A DNA stretch of 64,000 nt from Methylotenera oryzisoli (GTDB lineage: Bacteria; Pseudomonadota; Gammaproteobacteria; Burkholderiales; Methylophilaceae), in the NCBI GenBank assembly GCA_945881735.1, contig CAMCVF010000004.1, positions 62,001 to 126,000 of the forward strand, read 5' to 3'. Each line of letters opens with the position of its first letter. The stretch's first letter is position 1. Made by a program: the position numbers and the translations under genes. Shown here piece after piece: positions 26,685-35,415 of this stretch. Below the pieces are notes generated by a model, which worked only from the letters and a program-made list of their open reading frames with translations, had not been told where the DNA came from and ran no database searches.

Positions 26685-26798
26685 ATGGAAAATCAAGAAT
26701 CGGCAAGACGTAGTAAAAGCAAAAAAATAGCATTAATATTTGGTGCTTTAGCGCTTGTGTGGTACGTAGTATCGATGTTCACAATATGGAACCTGTAA
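26685..26798 (+). CDS. cytochrome oxidase small assembly protein (37 residues)
   Basis: A very short gene between coxA and ctaG. It encodes a basic N-terminus (ARRSKSKK) followed by a single membrane helix (IALIFGALALVWYVVSMF). Peptides of this type and position are known in betaproteobacterial oxidase operons and are annotated as small assembly proteins. Its end overlaps the ctaG ATG by 13 bases, which supports translation and coupling. It is too short for most gene finders. Confidence 0.75.
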   Translation: MENQESARRSKSKKIALIFGALALVWYVVSMFTIWNL

Positions 26799-27358
26799 AT
26801 AACCCGGATTCGCTCAAGCCAAAAACAAAAACTGAGCTTGATAATGCCAATACTAAATTGGCAAAAAAAATGGTGTGGGTAGCGGCAGGTTCCTTGTTAT
26901 TTGCTTTTGCATTAGTACCTTTGTACGATGTTTTGTGTAGTATTACTGGATTAAATGGTAAGACCGATAATGCCGCATCAACACTAACAAAAGCAAAAGT
27001 AGATAACAGCCGAAATGTAACCGTACAATTCACATCGGCAGTAATGCCAGGTTTAGGCTGGAATTTTTACCCTAAACAAGCCAGTATTACTTTGCACCCG
27101 GGAAAAATTGAAACGGTGTTATTTGAAGCAAAAAATATAACGAGTCAGGTAGTCGTTGGGCAAGCAATTCCAAGTGTTAGCCCGGGAATTGCATCCGTAT
27201 ATTTAAAAAAAGTAGAATGCTTTTGCTTTGTTAATCAAAGTTTAAAGCCGGGTGAAACAAAGGTAATGCCGCTGAGGTTTTTTATAGACCCTGCATTACC
27301 AAAAGATGTCAGTGAAATGACATTGTCGTACTCATTTTTTGAGGCGACAAAGAAATAA
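26786..27358 (+). CDS. ctaG: cytochrome c oxidase copper-insertion protein CtaG/Cox11
   Basis: Delivers copper to the CuB site of subunit I. One membrane anchor (about residues 30-50: MVWVAAGSLLFAFALVPLYDVLC) is followed by a periplasmic immunoglobulin-like domain with the copper motif CFCF (in VECFCFVNQ). I take the ATG at 26786 as start (MEPVNNP..); GTG at 26759 would lie inside the small upstream gene. At 190 residues it is typical. Part of the coxBA-ctaG-coxC order. Confidence 0.94.
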   Translation: MEPVNNPDSLKPKTKTELDNANTKLAKKMVWVAAGSLLFAFALVPLYDVLCSITGLNGKTDNAASTLTKAKVDNSRNVTVQFTSAVMPGLGWNFYPKQASITLHPGKIETVLFEAKNITSQVVVGQAIPSVSPGIASVYLKKVECFCFVNQSLKPGETKVMPLRFFIDPALPKDVSEMTLSYSFFEATKK

Positions 27359-27469
27359 ACCAGTTTTGTATCATCAATTCAAAGATTAAAAAGAGAGCCT
27401 GTATCGCCTGAAAAGTGATACGGAGTTATAATTAAATAATTAAAAATTTAGATGCTTGGGAGTAAGCGA

Positions 27470-28351
27470 ATGGCAACACATTCAGAAAATCAATATTATG
27501 TACCGCATGGCAGCATATATCCCTCAATATTGTCAGTAGGTTTGCTGTCACTTGCTTCAGGTTTCATTTTTAATATGAATGACCTGCATTTTGGTAAGTG
27601 GATGATGTATTTGGGCGCTGCCATTATCATCGCGATGACATTTAAATGGATGGGTTCAGTAATTACTGAAAGCATTACAGGCCAATACAAAAGCTGGGAA
27701 GATAAATCTTTCCGTATTGGTATGATTGTATTTATCTGCTCTGAAGTGGCATTCTTTGCGGCATTTTTTGGTGCTTTGTTCTACATGCGCGTATTGTCAG
27801 TGCCGGATTTGGCGGGTTACGACGCTGATATTACTCCTTACAAAGACTTCTTAAGCTCATGGCCTTCATTAGGTCCTGGTGGGAAAGTATTAGGTACGGA
27901 ATATGTACCACCTGCTGACTTTAAGCCTATGCACTGGAATGGTTTACCATTAATTAACACCATTTTATTACTTAGCTCTGGCGCAACCATTACTTGGGCA
28001 CATTGGGGTTTGATCAAAAACAAACGTAATGAATTAGTGATTGGTATGGCATTAACTGTTTTATTAGGTATAACCTTCTTGGCTTGCCAAGCAATGGAAT
28101 ACCATGAAGCTTATACCGAAATGGGTTTAACTTTAGGTAGTGGTGCTTATGGTGCAACATTCTTTATGTTGACTGGTTTCCACGGTTTTCATGTATTGCT
28201 TGGTACAACCATGTTGATTGTTATCTTAATCCGGTGCATGAAAGGTCACTTTACGCCAGAACATCACTTTGGTTTTGAGGGTGTTGCTTGGTACTGGCAC
28301 TTTGTTGATGTGGTTTGGTTGGGCTTGTTTATATTCGTATATATGCTGTAA
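27470..28351 (+). CDS. coxC: cytochrome c oxidase subunit III
   Basis: A membrane subunit with about seven helices that stabilises the oxidase and is linked to oxygen entry. Signatures are YYVPHGSIYPSI at the start, FICSEVAFFAAFFGALFY, ACQAMEYHEAY, TGFHGFHVLLG and WYWHFVDVVWLGLF. The ATG at 27470 has TGGGAG 9 bases upstream and is preferred over the ATG at 27452. At 293 residues it is full length. A strong bidirectional terminator follows. Confidence 0.95.
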   Translation: MATHSENQYYVPHGSIYPSILSVGLLSLASGFIFNMNDLHFGKWMMYLGAAIIIAMTFKWMGSVITESITGQYKSWEDKSFRIGMIVFICSEVAFFAAFFGALFYMRVLSVPDLAGYDADITPYKDFLSSWPSLGPGGKVLGTEYVPPADFKPMHWNGLPLINTILLLSSGATITWAHWGLIKNKRNELVIGMALTVLLGITFLACQAMEYHEAYTEMGLTLGSGAYGATFFMLTGFHGFHVLLGTTMLIVILIRCMKGHFTPEHHFGFEGVAWYWHFVDVVWLGLFIFVYML

Positions 28352-28362
28352 TTTGACATAAT

Positions 28363-28398
28363 AAAAAGGGCGATGCATTGGATGCATCGCCCTTTTTA
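28363..28398. terminator. bidirectional rho-independent terminator
   Basis: Stem aaaaagggcgatgca / tgcatcgccctttttat with an ttgga loop, between coxC and the convergent DUF2909 gene. Confidence 0.92.
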
Positions 28399-28415
28399 TT
28401 TGAATCATTTAAACC

Positions 28416-28616
28416 TTAAAGTGCGTGGCCTAATTTGCCAAAATAAGCGGCAATGATTAATGCAATAAAAAGTACAACTGAAAGACCAATACGCATCGTA
28501 AGCGCTTTAACGGTGCGATCGCTACCCGATTTATCTTTGTTCAAGAAAAATAAAGCTGAAAATAAACTACCCAAAATAACAATTAAAACCAATACAACTG
28601 CAATTTTTATAAACAT
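28416..28616 (-). CDS. DUF2909 twin-transmembrane protein
   Basis: A 66-residue protein with two membrane helices (MFIKIAVVLVLIVILGSLFSALFF and IGLSVVLFIALIIAAYF) joined by a charged loop (NKDKSGSDRTVKALTMR). This matches the small twin-transmembrane DUF2909 family, which is regularly found between the oxidase subunit III and SURF1 genes on the opposite strand, as here. A role in oxidase assembly is only suggested by position. The ATG at 28616 is preferred over a TTG at 28628. Confidence 0.8.
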   Translation of the reverse strand: MFIKIAVVLVLIVILGSLFSALFFLNKDKSGSDRTVKALTMRIGLSVVLFIALIIAAYFGKLGHAL

Positions 28617-28666
28617 TAATTTGTCCAATGAAGTAAAAAAATAATTATGCGACTGGTCTAGTATAA

Positions 28667-29410
28667 ATGCAATTTAGATTTCTGAATGTAGAGTTTAAGC
28701 CAACATTGCTTGGTACGCTAATTACGTTTATCTGTATTCCAACTTTTATCAAATTGGGTTATTGGCAATACGATAAAGCGGTTTTAAAGCAAAAGATACA
28801 AGCTAATTTTGAGCAAAAAAATGCATCTCAAACTCCGAACTTATATGACTATTTACATAATTCAGAGAGTTTAGAGTTTAAAAAAATTCAGGTTAATGGT
28901 GAGTATGATACTCACTATCAAATACTGATTGATAATAAAGTGGAAAAGAGCTTGGCCGGTTTCCATGTGATTACCCCGCTAAAAATTCAACATTCTGATA
29001 CCTATGTTTTGGTGAATCGCGGCTGGATTCAAGGTAGCAAAGCGCGGACTGATATTCCTGTTTTTGATACTCCAGCAGGTGTGTTAAAAGTAAAAGGCAT
29101 GGCTTGGTTGCCGACCAAAAAAATATTTACTTTAGAAGAGAAAACAGTACTGTCAGTTGCAAATGTTCCTTGGCAATTGGTATGGCAGAATTTAGATATG
29201 AATAAGTTTTTGCAAGTGGCACCAATCAAAATTTTACCAGTAATTATAAAGCTGGATAATGATAGTACAGCAGGTGGCTTTGTGCGCAATTGGGAAATGT
29301 CGGCTGACCGCATAGTGACGCACATGGGTTATGCTTATCAGTGGTTTGGATTTGCATTTGCGGCGCTGATAATCTATCTGTATTTAAGTATTAAGAAATT
29401 AATTAAGTAA
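28667..29410 (+). CDS. SURF1 family cytochrome oxidase assembly protein
   Basis: A factor aiding heme a insertion into subunit I. Two membrane helices flank a periplasmic domain: the N-terminal one around residues 14-30 (LGTLITFICIPTFIKLGYWQ, the usual R/KLGxWQ motif), and the C-terminal one at about 222-243 (YAYQWFGFAFAALIIYLYL, the GYAxQWFxFA signature). The middle holds VNRGWIQGSK (VNRGW box). At 247 residues it is normal. It starts a second assembly cluster, ahead of the Sco-like gene, ctaA and ctaB. Confidence 0.92.
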   Translation: MQFRFLNVEFKPTLLGTLITFICIPTFIKLGYWQYDKAVLKQKIQANFEQKNASQTPNLYDYLHNSESLEFKKIQVNGEYDTHYQILIDNKVEKSLAGFHVITPLKIQHSDTYVLVNRGWIQGSKARTDIPVFDTPAGVLKVKGMAWLPTKKIFTLEEKTVLSVANVPWQLVWQNLDMNKFLQVAPIKILPVIIKLDNDSTAGGFVRNWEMSADRIVTHMGYAYQWFGFAFAALIIYLYLSIKKLIK

Positions 29411-29440
29411 TTAAGATTTGTTGAAAAGGTGAAGGATTTT

Positions 29441-30052
29441 ATGCAAACAGAGCAAACAAGTGCGACTTATCAAGGTAATCAGCGCAAAGGACGCGCCGTT
29501 TTTTTGATGATGCTGACGTTTTTTGTGGTGCCGATTATTGCGGTAGTGTTGATGTTTGAGTATGACTTTAAACCAACAGGCACAAGCCGTGGTGAATTAA
29601 TGGTACCACCAAGATTAATTGAAACAACGGCAACTTTAAAAAATAGTGATGGTCAAGATAATAGCCGTTTTTGGAGTGAAAGGTGGACTATGATCTATTT
29701 GACAGAAGTGTGTGAGGCAGACTGCATGGCTAAGCTGAGAGATATGCGCCAAATTCATGTGTCAATGTACAAAGACATTCCGCGCACGCAGCGAGTGCTG
29801 GTGACTACTGTGCAAGATGTTGCTGCGATTAAAAAAGATTTTCCTGATTTGAATATTATTAATCAACCAACTGCCGACATTAACGCGCTTAGTAAGCAGT
29901 TTAACGTGGCAGATGAAGTCGCTATGCAATCTAACAGGCTGTATTTTGTTGATCCACTTGGTCACATCATGATGAGCTATCCTTCCAGTACAGAGGCGGC
30001 GGATATACGTAAAGATTTAGCAAGGTTACTAAGATACTCTTGGGCGGCATAG
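29441..30052 (+). CDS. Sco-like membrane-anchored thioredoxin-fold protein
   Basis: A 203-residue protein with one N-terminal membrane anchor (about 22-42) and a periplasmic domain of the Sco1/thioredoxin type: ERWTMIYLTEVCEADCMAKLRDMRQIH, QRVLVTT and NRLYFVDPLGHIMMSYP. The metal/redox site would be the C-x3-C in CEADC. It sits between SURF1 and ctaA, a position occupied by such proteins in many betaproteobacteria, and likely helps copper delivery or thiol reduction for CuA. GAAGGA precedes the ATG at 29441. Confidence 0.82.
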   Translation: MQTEQTSATYQGNQRKGRAVFLMMLTFFVVPIIAVVLMFEYDFKPTGTSRGELMVPPRLIETTATLKNSDGQDNSRFWSERWTMIYLTEVCEADCMAKLRDMRQIHVSMYKDIPRTQRVLVTTVQDVAAIKKDFPDLNIINQPTADINALSKQFNVADEVAMQSNRLYFVDPLGHIMMSYPSSTEAADIRKDLARLLRYSWAA

Positions 30053-30053
30053 T

Positions 30054-31058
30054 ATGTTGTTTAAACGTTTAGCAATGTTGGGCGCGGTAATGGCGTTATG
30101 TGTGGTAGTTTTAGGCGCCTACGTGCGTTTAACAGATGCTGGCTTAGGTTGCCCTGATTGGCCAGGTTGCTATGGTACACTCACTGTGCCAGAAAGCGAA
30201 GCCGCTATTCAAAAAGCGCAAACTATTTATCCGGATAGTATTGTAGAAACAGGAAAAGCTTGGCGTGAAATGCTGCATCGCTATTTGGCGGGTACTTTAG
30301 GCTTGGTTGTACTAACTTTATTTATATTAGCTTGGAAAAAAGGACGCCAGTACCAACAGCAAATCAAAGTCTCCCCCTGGCTCACTAGCGCCTTATTAGC
30401 CATTATTATGTTTCAAGCCGCATTGGGCATGTGGACAGTAACCTTGTTGCTTAAGCCTGTTATAGTCAGTGCGCATTTACTAGGCGGCATGACCACCTTG
30501 GGTTTATTAACCTGGATTGCACACCGAAACTGGGGTCAATACTCATCAAGCATTGTGCAAAGCCGCGGCTCTAGGAATTTAATTCGCTTTGCATTAGTGG
30601 TTTTATTGATGCAGATATTCTTAGGCGGTTGGACAAGTACTAATTATGCCGCGTTAGCTTGTACCGATTTTCCTACCTGTCATGGCGAATGGATACCTGA
30701 TATGGATTTTAAAGACGCTTTTCATATGGTGCGCGAATTAGGGCAAAGCGCAGATGGCGGGAATTTATCGCTGGCATCATTAACAGCCATTCAATGGACA
30801 CACCGCATTGGCGCTATCATTACTTTGATTTATTTGGTTTTTTTAGCATTAAATAGTTTAAAATACGCGCAATTAAAAAACCTAAGCGTGCTACTAATTG
30901 CTGTGCTATTTGCGCAAATCAGCCTTGGCATTGCAAATTTAGTGTTGCATTTACCTCTGGTGTTGGCTGTGGGGCATAATCTGGGGGCTGCTTTATTGGT
31001 GATTATCCTAGTGATTTTTAATTCAAAAATCACTGGAAACAAACTCAATCGCTCATAA
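30054..31058 (+). CDS. ctaA: heme A synthase
   Basis: Oxidises the C8 methyl of heme O to a formyl group, giving heme A. An eight-helix membrane protein (COX15/CtaA family) of 334 residues. Landmarks are VRLTDAGLGCPDWPGCYG near the N-terminus, EMLHRYLAGTLGL (heme His), the ACTDFPTCHGEW loop with a cysteine pair, and QWTHRIGAIIT (heme His). It starts one base after the stop of the Sco-like gene and is followed by ctaB. Confidence 0.95.
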   Translation: MLFKRLAMLGAVMALCVVVLGAYVRLTDAGLGCPDWPGCYGTLTVPESEAAIQKAQTIYPDSIVETGKAWREMLHRYLAGTLGLVVLTLFILAWKKGRQYQQQIKVSPWLTSALLAIIMFQAALGMWTVTLLLKPVIVSAHLLGGMTTLGLLTWIAHRNWGQYSSSIVQSRGSRNLIRFALVVLLMQIFLGGWTSTNYAALACTDFPTCHGEWIPDMDFKDAFHMVRELGQSADGGNLSLASLTAIQWTHRIGAIITLIYLVFLALNSLKYAQLKNLSVLLIAVLFAQISLGIANLVLHLPLVLAVGHNLGAALLVIILVIFNSKITGNKLNRS

Positions 31059-31098
31059 GCGCTTGCAACCATATTAAATGAAATAAAGTGAGTATGAA

Positions 31099-32010
31099 TT
31101 GAGTCAGAAATCAAATGTAAACACAGCAGATCACTTGAACACTTTTGTAGCGAGTTTTAAGAATTTTTACACCCTGTGCAAGCCACGCGTCACCATGTTA
31201 ATTGTGTTTACCGCCATTATTGGTATGTTTTTGGCAACTCCTGGTATGGTACCTTGGCCGCTTTTATTAGCGACCACCGTTGGCATTGCTTTTGCTTCTG
31301 GTGCAGCCGCCGCCTTTAATTGTTTAATTGAGCATAAAATTGATGCCATGATGGCCCGAACACGGGGTAGACCATTGCCTACAGGCCAAGTTTCACACGC
31401 AGAAACAATGGTTTTTGCCACACTTTTAGGTGGCTCTGGCTTATTAATTTTATATCTATTTGTAAACCCACTAACCATGTGGCTAACATTTGCCACTTTT
31501 GTAGGTTATGCCGTTATTTATACCATATTTTTAAAGCCTGCAACGCCAATGAATATCGTGATTGGTGGCGCATCTGGCGCCATGCCGCCGATATTAGGTT
31601 GGGCGGCAGTTAATAATGCTGTTTCGCCAGAATCCTTAATTATGTTTTTAATTATTTTTGCTTGGACGCCGCCGCATTTTTGGGCGCTTGCTTTGTATAG
31701 ACGGGAAGAATATGCCAAAGTAGGTATGCCAATGTTGCCTGTAACGCATGGTGAAGCATTTACGCTATTGCATATTTTGCTATACACCGTGATTTTGGTA
31801 GTGGTCTCAATCATGCCATACGGGCTAGGTATGAGCGGTTTAATTTACTTGGTTTCAACGATTTTATTAAATGCCGTATTTTTATGGTATGTGATTAGTT
31901 TATATAGAAAATATTCAGATGATCTAGCAAAATCCACTTTTAAATATTCTATATTATATTTAACGCTGATTTTTGCTGCGCTATTAGTGGATCACTACTG
32001 GAAATTATAA
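31099..32010 (+). CDS. ctaB: protoheme IX farnesyltransferase (heme O synthase)
   Basis: Adds a farnesyl group to protoheme to make heme O, the substrate of CtaA. UbiA-family membrane protein with about eight helices. The prenyl-diphosphate-binding motif is [26 protein letters not shown], and the second region is [16 protein letters not shown]. At 303 residues it is full length. The start appears to be TTG at 31099 with only a weak ribosome-binding site; no better in-frame start lies upstream. Last gene of the oxidase assembly cluster. Confidence 0.94.
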   Translation: MSQKSNVNTADHLNTFVASFKNFYTLCKPRVTMLIVFTAIIGMFLATPGMVPWPLLLATTVGIAFASGAAAAFNCLIEHKIDAMMARTRGRPLPTGQVSHAETMVFATLLGGSGLLILYLFVNPLTMWLTFATFVGYAVIYTIFLKPATPMNIVIGGASGAMPPILGWAAVNNAVSPESLIMFLIIFAWTPPHFWALALYRREEYAKVGMPMLPVTHGEAFTLLHILLYTVILVVVSIMPYGLGMSGLIYLVSTILLNAVFLWYVISLYRKYSDDLAKSTFKYSILYLTLIFAALLVDHYWKL

Positions 32011-32021
32011 AACTAATGTCT

Positions 32022-32098
32022 TGGTGCGCCCGGCGGGAGTTGAACCCACGACCTTTGGCTTCGGAAACCAACACTCTATCCAGCTGAGCTACGGGCGC
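32022..32098 (-). tRNA. tRNA-Arg (anticodon CCG)
   Basis: A 77-base tRNA on the minus strand. Acceptor stem gcgcccg pairs with cgggcgc, followed by A and an encoded CCA. The D arm is agctcagctggatagagt, the anticodon loop ttccgaa carries CCG, and the T arm is gtgggttcaactcccgc-like. It reads CGG codons. It stands alone on the strand opposite ctaB. Confidence 0.97.
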
Positions 32099-32289
32099 TT
32101 GTAATGTCGCATTATAACAAAGCATGTGCTATTAAGATATTTCGACTTAGGTGAGTATGTGATTTAGCATTAGTTTTAAAGTTTTATGTGCAATCTAGGA
32201 TTCCATGCTTTTAACCTTGATGGCGAGTAGGTATAATTGAAATCGCAAAATTTTAATTAAATTATTTAAATATTTAGGAATTAATAGCA

Positions 32290-32832
32290 ATGAGCAAGAA
32301 AGATGATAGTTATTCAGGTTCTAGTTTCTGGCAATTAATTATTGCTATCCCAGGCACAATTTTAGCATTTACCTTGTTAATTTCACTATTAGCTTATTTT
32401 TTTGGTAAGACTGAAGTGCCTACAACGCCATCCCCAACGCCTGAAGAAGTTTCTGCTAAGGTAGAAGAAGCGATTAAGCCAGTTGCTGTTGTTGAAGTAG
32501 CTGCCGCAAGCACAGGCCCACATGTGGATAAAAGCGGTGAAGAGGTCACCAAAAATGTGTGTGCTATGTGCCACGCGGCAGGTTTAATGCAAGCACCAAC
32601 CATCGGTAATAAAGAACAATGGGCACCGCGCATTGCGCAAGGCTACGAAACATTGGTAAAACATGCTATTGAAGGAATTCGCAATATGCCAGCACGTGGC
32701 GGTAACCCCGATTTAACAGATGGCGAAATAGCTAACGCCGTTGCGCATATGGCTAATGCATCTGGTGCAAGCTTTACACCACCAGCACCTGCAGAAATAG
32801 CGCCAGCTGCTGAACCAGTACCGGCGAGTTAA
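32290..32832 (+). CDS. membrane-anchored cytochrome c5-type protein
   Basis: A periplasmic monoheme cytochrome held by one N-terminal membrane helix (about residues 15-40). After a Pro/Glu/Val-rich linker comes a class I heme domain: CAMCH near residue 95 and the Met ligand in IRNMPARGGNPDLTD, typical of the cytochrome c5 group. A Pro/Ala-rich tail follows. It lies just after the oxidase cluster and may pass electrons to coxB. AGGAA precedes the ATG; a terminator follows. Confidence 0.9.
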   Translation: MSKKDDSYSGSSFWQLIIAIPGTILAFTLLISLLAYFFGKTEVPTTPSPTPEEVSAKVEEAIKPVAVVEVAAASTGPHVDKSGEEVTKNVCAMCHAAGLMQAPTIGNKEQWAPRIAQGYETLVKHAIEGIRNMPARGGNPDLTDGEIANAVAHMANASGASFTPPAPAEIAPAAEPVPAS

Positions 32833-32853
32833 TCGACTAAAAATCATATAAAT

Positions 32854-32885
32854 AAAGCCGCTAACTTTTATTAGCGGCTTTTTTG
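32854..32885 (+). terminator. rho-independent terminator
   Basis: Stem aaagccgctaa / ttagcggcttt with a six-base loop and a T run, 22 bases after the c5 cytochrome stop and 15 bases before the apaH start. Confidence 0.9.
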
Positions 32886-32899
32886 TTTATAAAACCTAT

Positions 32900-33736
32900 A
32901 TGGCAACTTACGCAATTGGTGATATTCAGGGCTGTTACCACGCATTTAGGGCGCTGCTAACGTGCTTGTCGTTTAACCCACTGCATGATCAACTACGATT
33001 GGTTGGCGATTTAATTAATCGCGGTAACGGCTCGCTTGAAGTGTTGCGCTGGTGCTATCAACATCAGTCATCAATTAAAGTGGTATTGGGCAATCACGAT
33101 TTACACGCGCTTGCGGTGGCGCATCATCTTAAAAAAGCCCATAAAAGTGATACCTTGCAAGCAATTATGGATGCCGCTGATGTCGTTGATTTACTGACTT
33201 GGCTACGTCACCAGCCGCTGATGATTGTCGATATGGATGATAATCAAATGCGTTATGCCGCAGTGCACGCAGGCTTATTGCCACAATGGTCTATCAATTC
33301 GGCGTTAGCTTATTCGCAAGAAGTAGAGCGCGCATTGCAGGCGCACGATTATCAACTTTTTCTGGCTAATATGTATGGCGACCAGCCAGCTAATTGGCAA
33401 GATGATCTAATTGGAGTTGATCGACTTAAAGTAATTACCAACGCCATGACGCGCATGCGTGTGTGCAAAGCTGATGGTGAAATGGAATTTGCGTTCAAAG
33501 GACAGTTGCAAGATGTGCCTGCCGATTACATGCCTTGGTTTAATGCACCAAATCGGCATTCACAAAATACCCGAATATATTGCGGGCATTGGTCTGCGCT
33601 GGGTTTTAGTCAACGTAATAATGTAACTAGCCTTGATACAGGCTGTTTATGGGGTGGACAGTTGAGTGCCATTTGCATTGAAACGGGTGCTATTACACAG
33701 GTGCAGCACGATACAAGAGATACGCCTTTAAGCTAA
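32900..33736 (+). CDS. apaH: symmetrical bis(5'-nucleosyl)-tetraphosphatase
   Basis: Hydrolyses Ap4A to two ADP and so limits dinucleoside alarmones and Np4 RNA caps. The metallophosphatase motifs are all visible: IGDIQGCY (residues 6-13), LVGDLINRG, VLGNHDLH, VHAGLLPQW and YCGHW. At 278 residues it is full length. Its end overlaps the convergent acyltransferase gene by nine bases. Confidence 0.96.
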   Translation: MATYAIGDIQGCYHAFRALLTCLSFNPLHDQLRLVGDLINRGNGSLEVLRWCYQHQSSIKVVLGNHDLHALAVAHHLKKAHKSDTLQAIMDAADVVDLLTWLRHQPLMIVDMDDNQMRYAAVHAGLLPQWSINSALAYSQEVERALQAHDYQLFLANMYGDQPANWQDDLIGVDRLKVITNAMTRMRVCKADGEMEFAFKGQLQDVPADYMPWFNAPNRHSQNTRIYCGHWSALGFSQRNNVTSLDTGCLWGGQLSAICIETGAITQVQHDTRDTPLS

Positions 33737-34474
33737 TTTAGCCACAATGGCGTCATACGCGGCTTGTGTTAAATCATGTCTATCTTTGCCTGAAGTTTTA
33801 ATTGGGCTTAAAAAATGTAATTCTACAAGTGCGTTTTTTTGCTTTATTACTTCAAGCATCGACTCAATCAATACTGTTTCGCCCGCGTAAGCCATATTCG
33901 TGTTGATGCTACCATCTTTGTTTACATAACGAATTGCCACCGGCCAAATGACGCTATTGGCGGAAATCGCGGCCTGTAATACGCTGCTTTTAAACGGCAA
34001 AACTTGCTTGCCATCTGTTGTTGTACCTTCTGGAAAAAAACATAAATTATCGCCTGCTATTAAGCTGGCAGCGGTGATATTAACGATTTTGGCCGCTTCT
34101 TGTTTTTTGCTTCTATCAATAAATAAAGTATTAGCTTTTGCAACCAAATAGCCAAATATAGGCCAGCTTCTAATTTCAGCTTTGGCAATAAAGCGCAACG
34201 CTATTTTACTGTTTAGCGCATGAATATCTGACCATGATATGTGATTCGCCACAAACATCACACCTCTTGTGCTGCTTGGAGGCAGATTGCCAAAAGTGAC
34301 TACTTTGATGTGAAAAGCGCGCAATAATCCAGCACACCACCATTTAATGATCGCCGCTTTTTTATTTTTATTAATAAAAGATAAAAAAACTGAGGCAATT
34401 ATTAATCCAACAATGGTGTGAAGGAAAACATGCGCAATGCGGTAAATTTGAGCGATTAAGCTGGTTTGATGCAA
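33728..34474 (-). CDS. lysophospholipid acyltransferase (PlsC/OlsA-like)
   Basis: An inner-membrane acyltransferase that esterifies a lyso-lipid. The PlsC motifs are present: NHISWSD (catalytic HxxxxD, near residue 79), FIDRSKK and FPEGTTTDG. Paired with the OlsB-like gene directly upstream, its most likely role is the second step of ornithine-lipid synthesis (OlsA). The reading frame continues from that gene with only one TAA between them; the start given is the TTG next to the stop, since no in-frame ATG occurs until residue 74. No ribosome-binding site is seen. Confidence 0.8.
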   Translation of the reverse strand: MHQTSLIAQIYRIAHVFLHTIVGLIIASVFLSFINKNKKAAIIKWWCAGLLRAFHIKVVTFGNLPPSSTRGVMFVANHISWSDIHALNSKIALRFIAKAEIRSWPIFGYLVAKANTLFIDRSKKQEAAKIVNITAASLIAGDNLCFFPEGTTTDGKQVLPFKSSVLQAAISANSVIWPVAIRYVNKDGSINTNMAYAGETVLIESMLEVIKQKNALVELHFLSPIKTSGKDRHDLTQAAYDAIVAKLA

Positions 34475-35272
34475 TTATTTTAAGAAATGCGAAGCATATC
34501 GTCCGTTAATTTTTGATAACGGTAACATTACCAGCATATCGGCTGTATTGAAATGGGCATCCCACGCTGGTTCGCCACAAATATAAGCGCCTAGTCTTAG
34601 ATAGCCCTTAATAAGGGGCGGGCAGATCACTTGCACATCTTGATTTAGCGCGTGAATTGGCAAGGCTATGCGCGGAAAAACGCGGTATTCAGGCGGTGAT
34701 AGGTAATCTTCTTTAAGTTTATTGTACAAACTAGCCGCCATATGGCCGCCATCGTTAATTGGAACGCTTCCGCAACCAATCATATATTCATAGTTATGCG
34801 TTTGCATATATTTGGCTAAACCGGCCCAAAGCATGGCAATGGTGCCCCCGTTGCGATAATTTTGATGCACGCAAGCGCGGCCGACTTCTACCGTGCTTTT
34901 AAATAAGTGGGATAAGCGTGTTAAATCAAATTCGCCTGCAGAATAATAGCCTCCTGCTTCGTTAGCTTTTTCCGGACTTAAAATTCGGTAAGTGCCAACC
35001 ACTTGATTAGTCGTTGTTTCGCGCACTAGTAAGTGCTCACAAAATTCGTCAAAACCATCTACGTCTAATCCGCCGCGACCAGTTAAATGGGCGCCCATTT
35101 CTTCTGCAAATACTTTATAGCGCAAGCGTTGTGCTTCAGCTACTTCGGCGGGGTTGCGCGCCAAACTAATGCTAACGCCTCTTGGCTGATTGTTTAGCTG
35201 GTTGCTTGTCTGATTGCTAGTTTGGTTAATAGCTTGTTGGTCCTGTTGCTGAGCATTTTTATTATCAAACAT
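34475..35272 (-). CDS. olsB: GNAT-type N-acyltransferase (OlsB-like, ornithine lipid synthesis)
   Basis: Transfers a 3-hydroxy fatty acid from ACP to ornithine in the known OlsB pathway. It is a GNAT-fold protein of the hemolysin-like group: RLRYKVFAEEMGAH, DEFCEHLLVRE, VVGTYRIL, VEVGRACVHQNYRNGGTIAMLWAGL and MIGCGSVP. The first 30 residues are a Gln/Asn/Thr-rich low-complexity stretch absent from most relatives (QTSNQTSNQLNNQ). GGAGAG precedes the ATG. OlsB identity is from family resemblance plus the OlsA-like neighbour; ornithine itself cannot be inferred from the sequence. Confidence 0.8.
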   Translation of the reverse strand: MFDNKNAQQQDQQAINQTSNQTSNQLNNQPRGVSISLARNPAEVAEAQRLRYKVFAEEMGAHLTGRGGLDVDGFDEFCEHLLVRETTTNQVVGTYRILSPEKANEAGGYYSAGEFDLTRLSHLFKSTVEVGRACVHQNYRNGGTIAMLWAGLAKYMQTHNYEYMIGCGSVPINDGGHMAASLYNKLKEDYLSPPEYRVFPRIALPIHALNQDVQVICPPLIKGYLRLGAYICGEPAWDAHFNTADMLVMLPLSKINGRYASHFLK

Positions 35273-35415
35273 TAAATCTCTCCGATATTTCAGAAGATTT
35301 TATGTGCTGAATATGAATTATTGATGAAAATTAAATGACTAAATGATGACAGAAAAATGAAGGTATTACATTAATTGTCTACATTAAAGACTTAGATTTA
35401 GTAGTCTAGACTTTT

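Noticed and set aside
32099-32289. Possible riboswitch ahead of the c5 cytochrome gene
   Set aside because: No conserved riboswitch core could be recognised; the stretch looks like an ordinary AT-rich promoter region.
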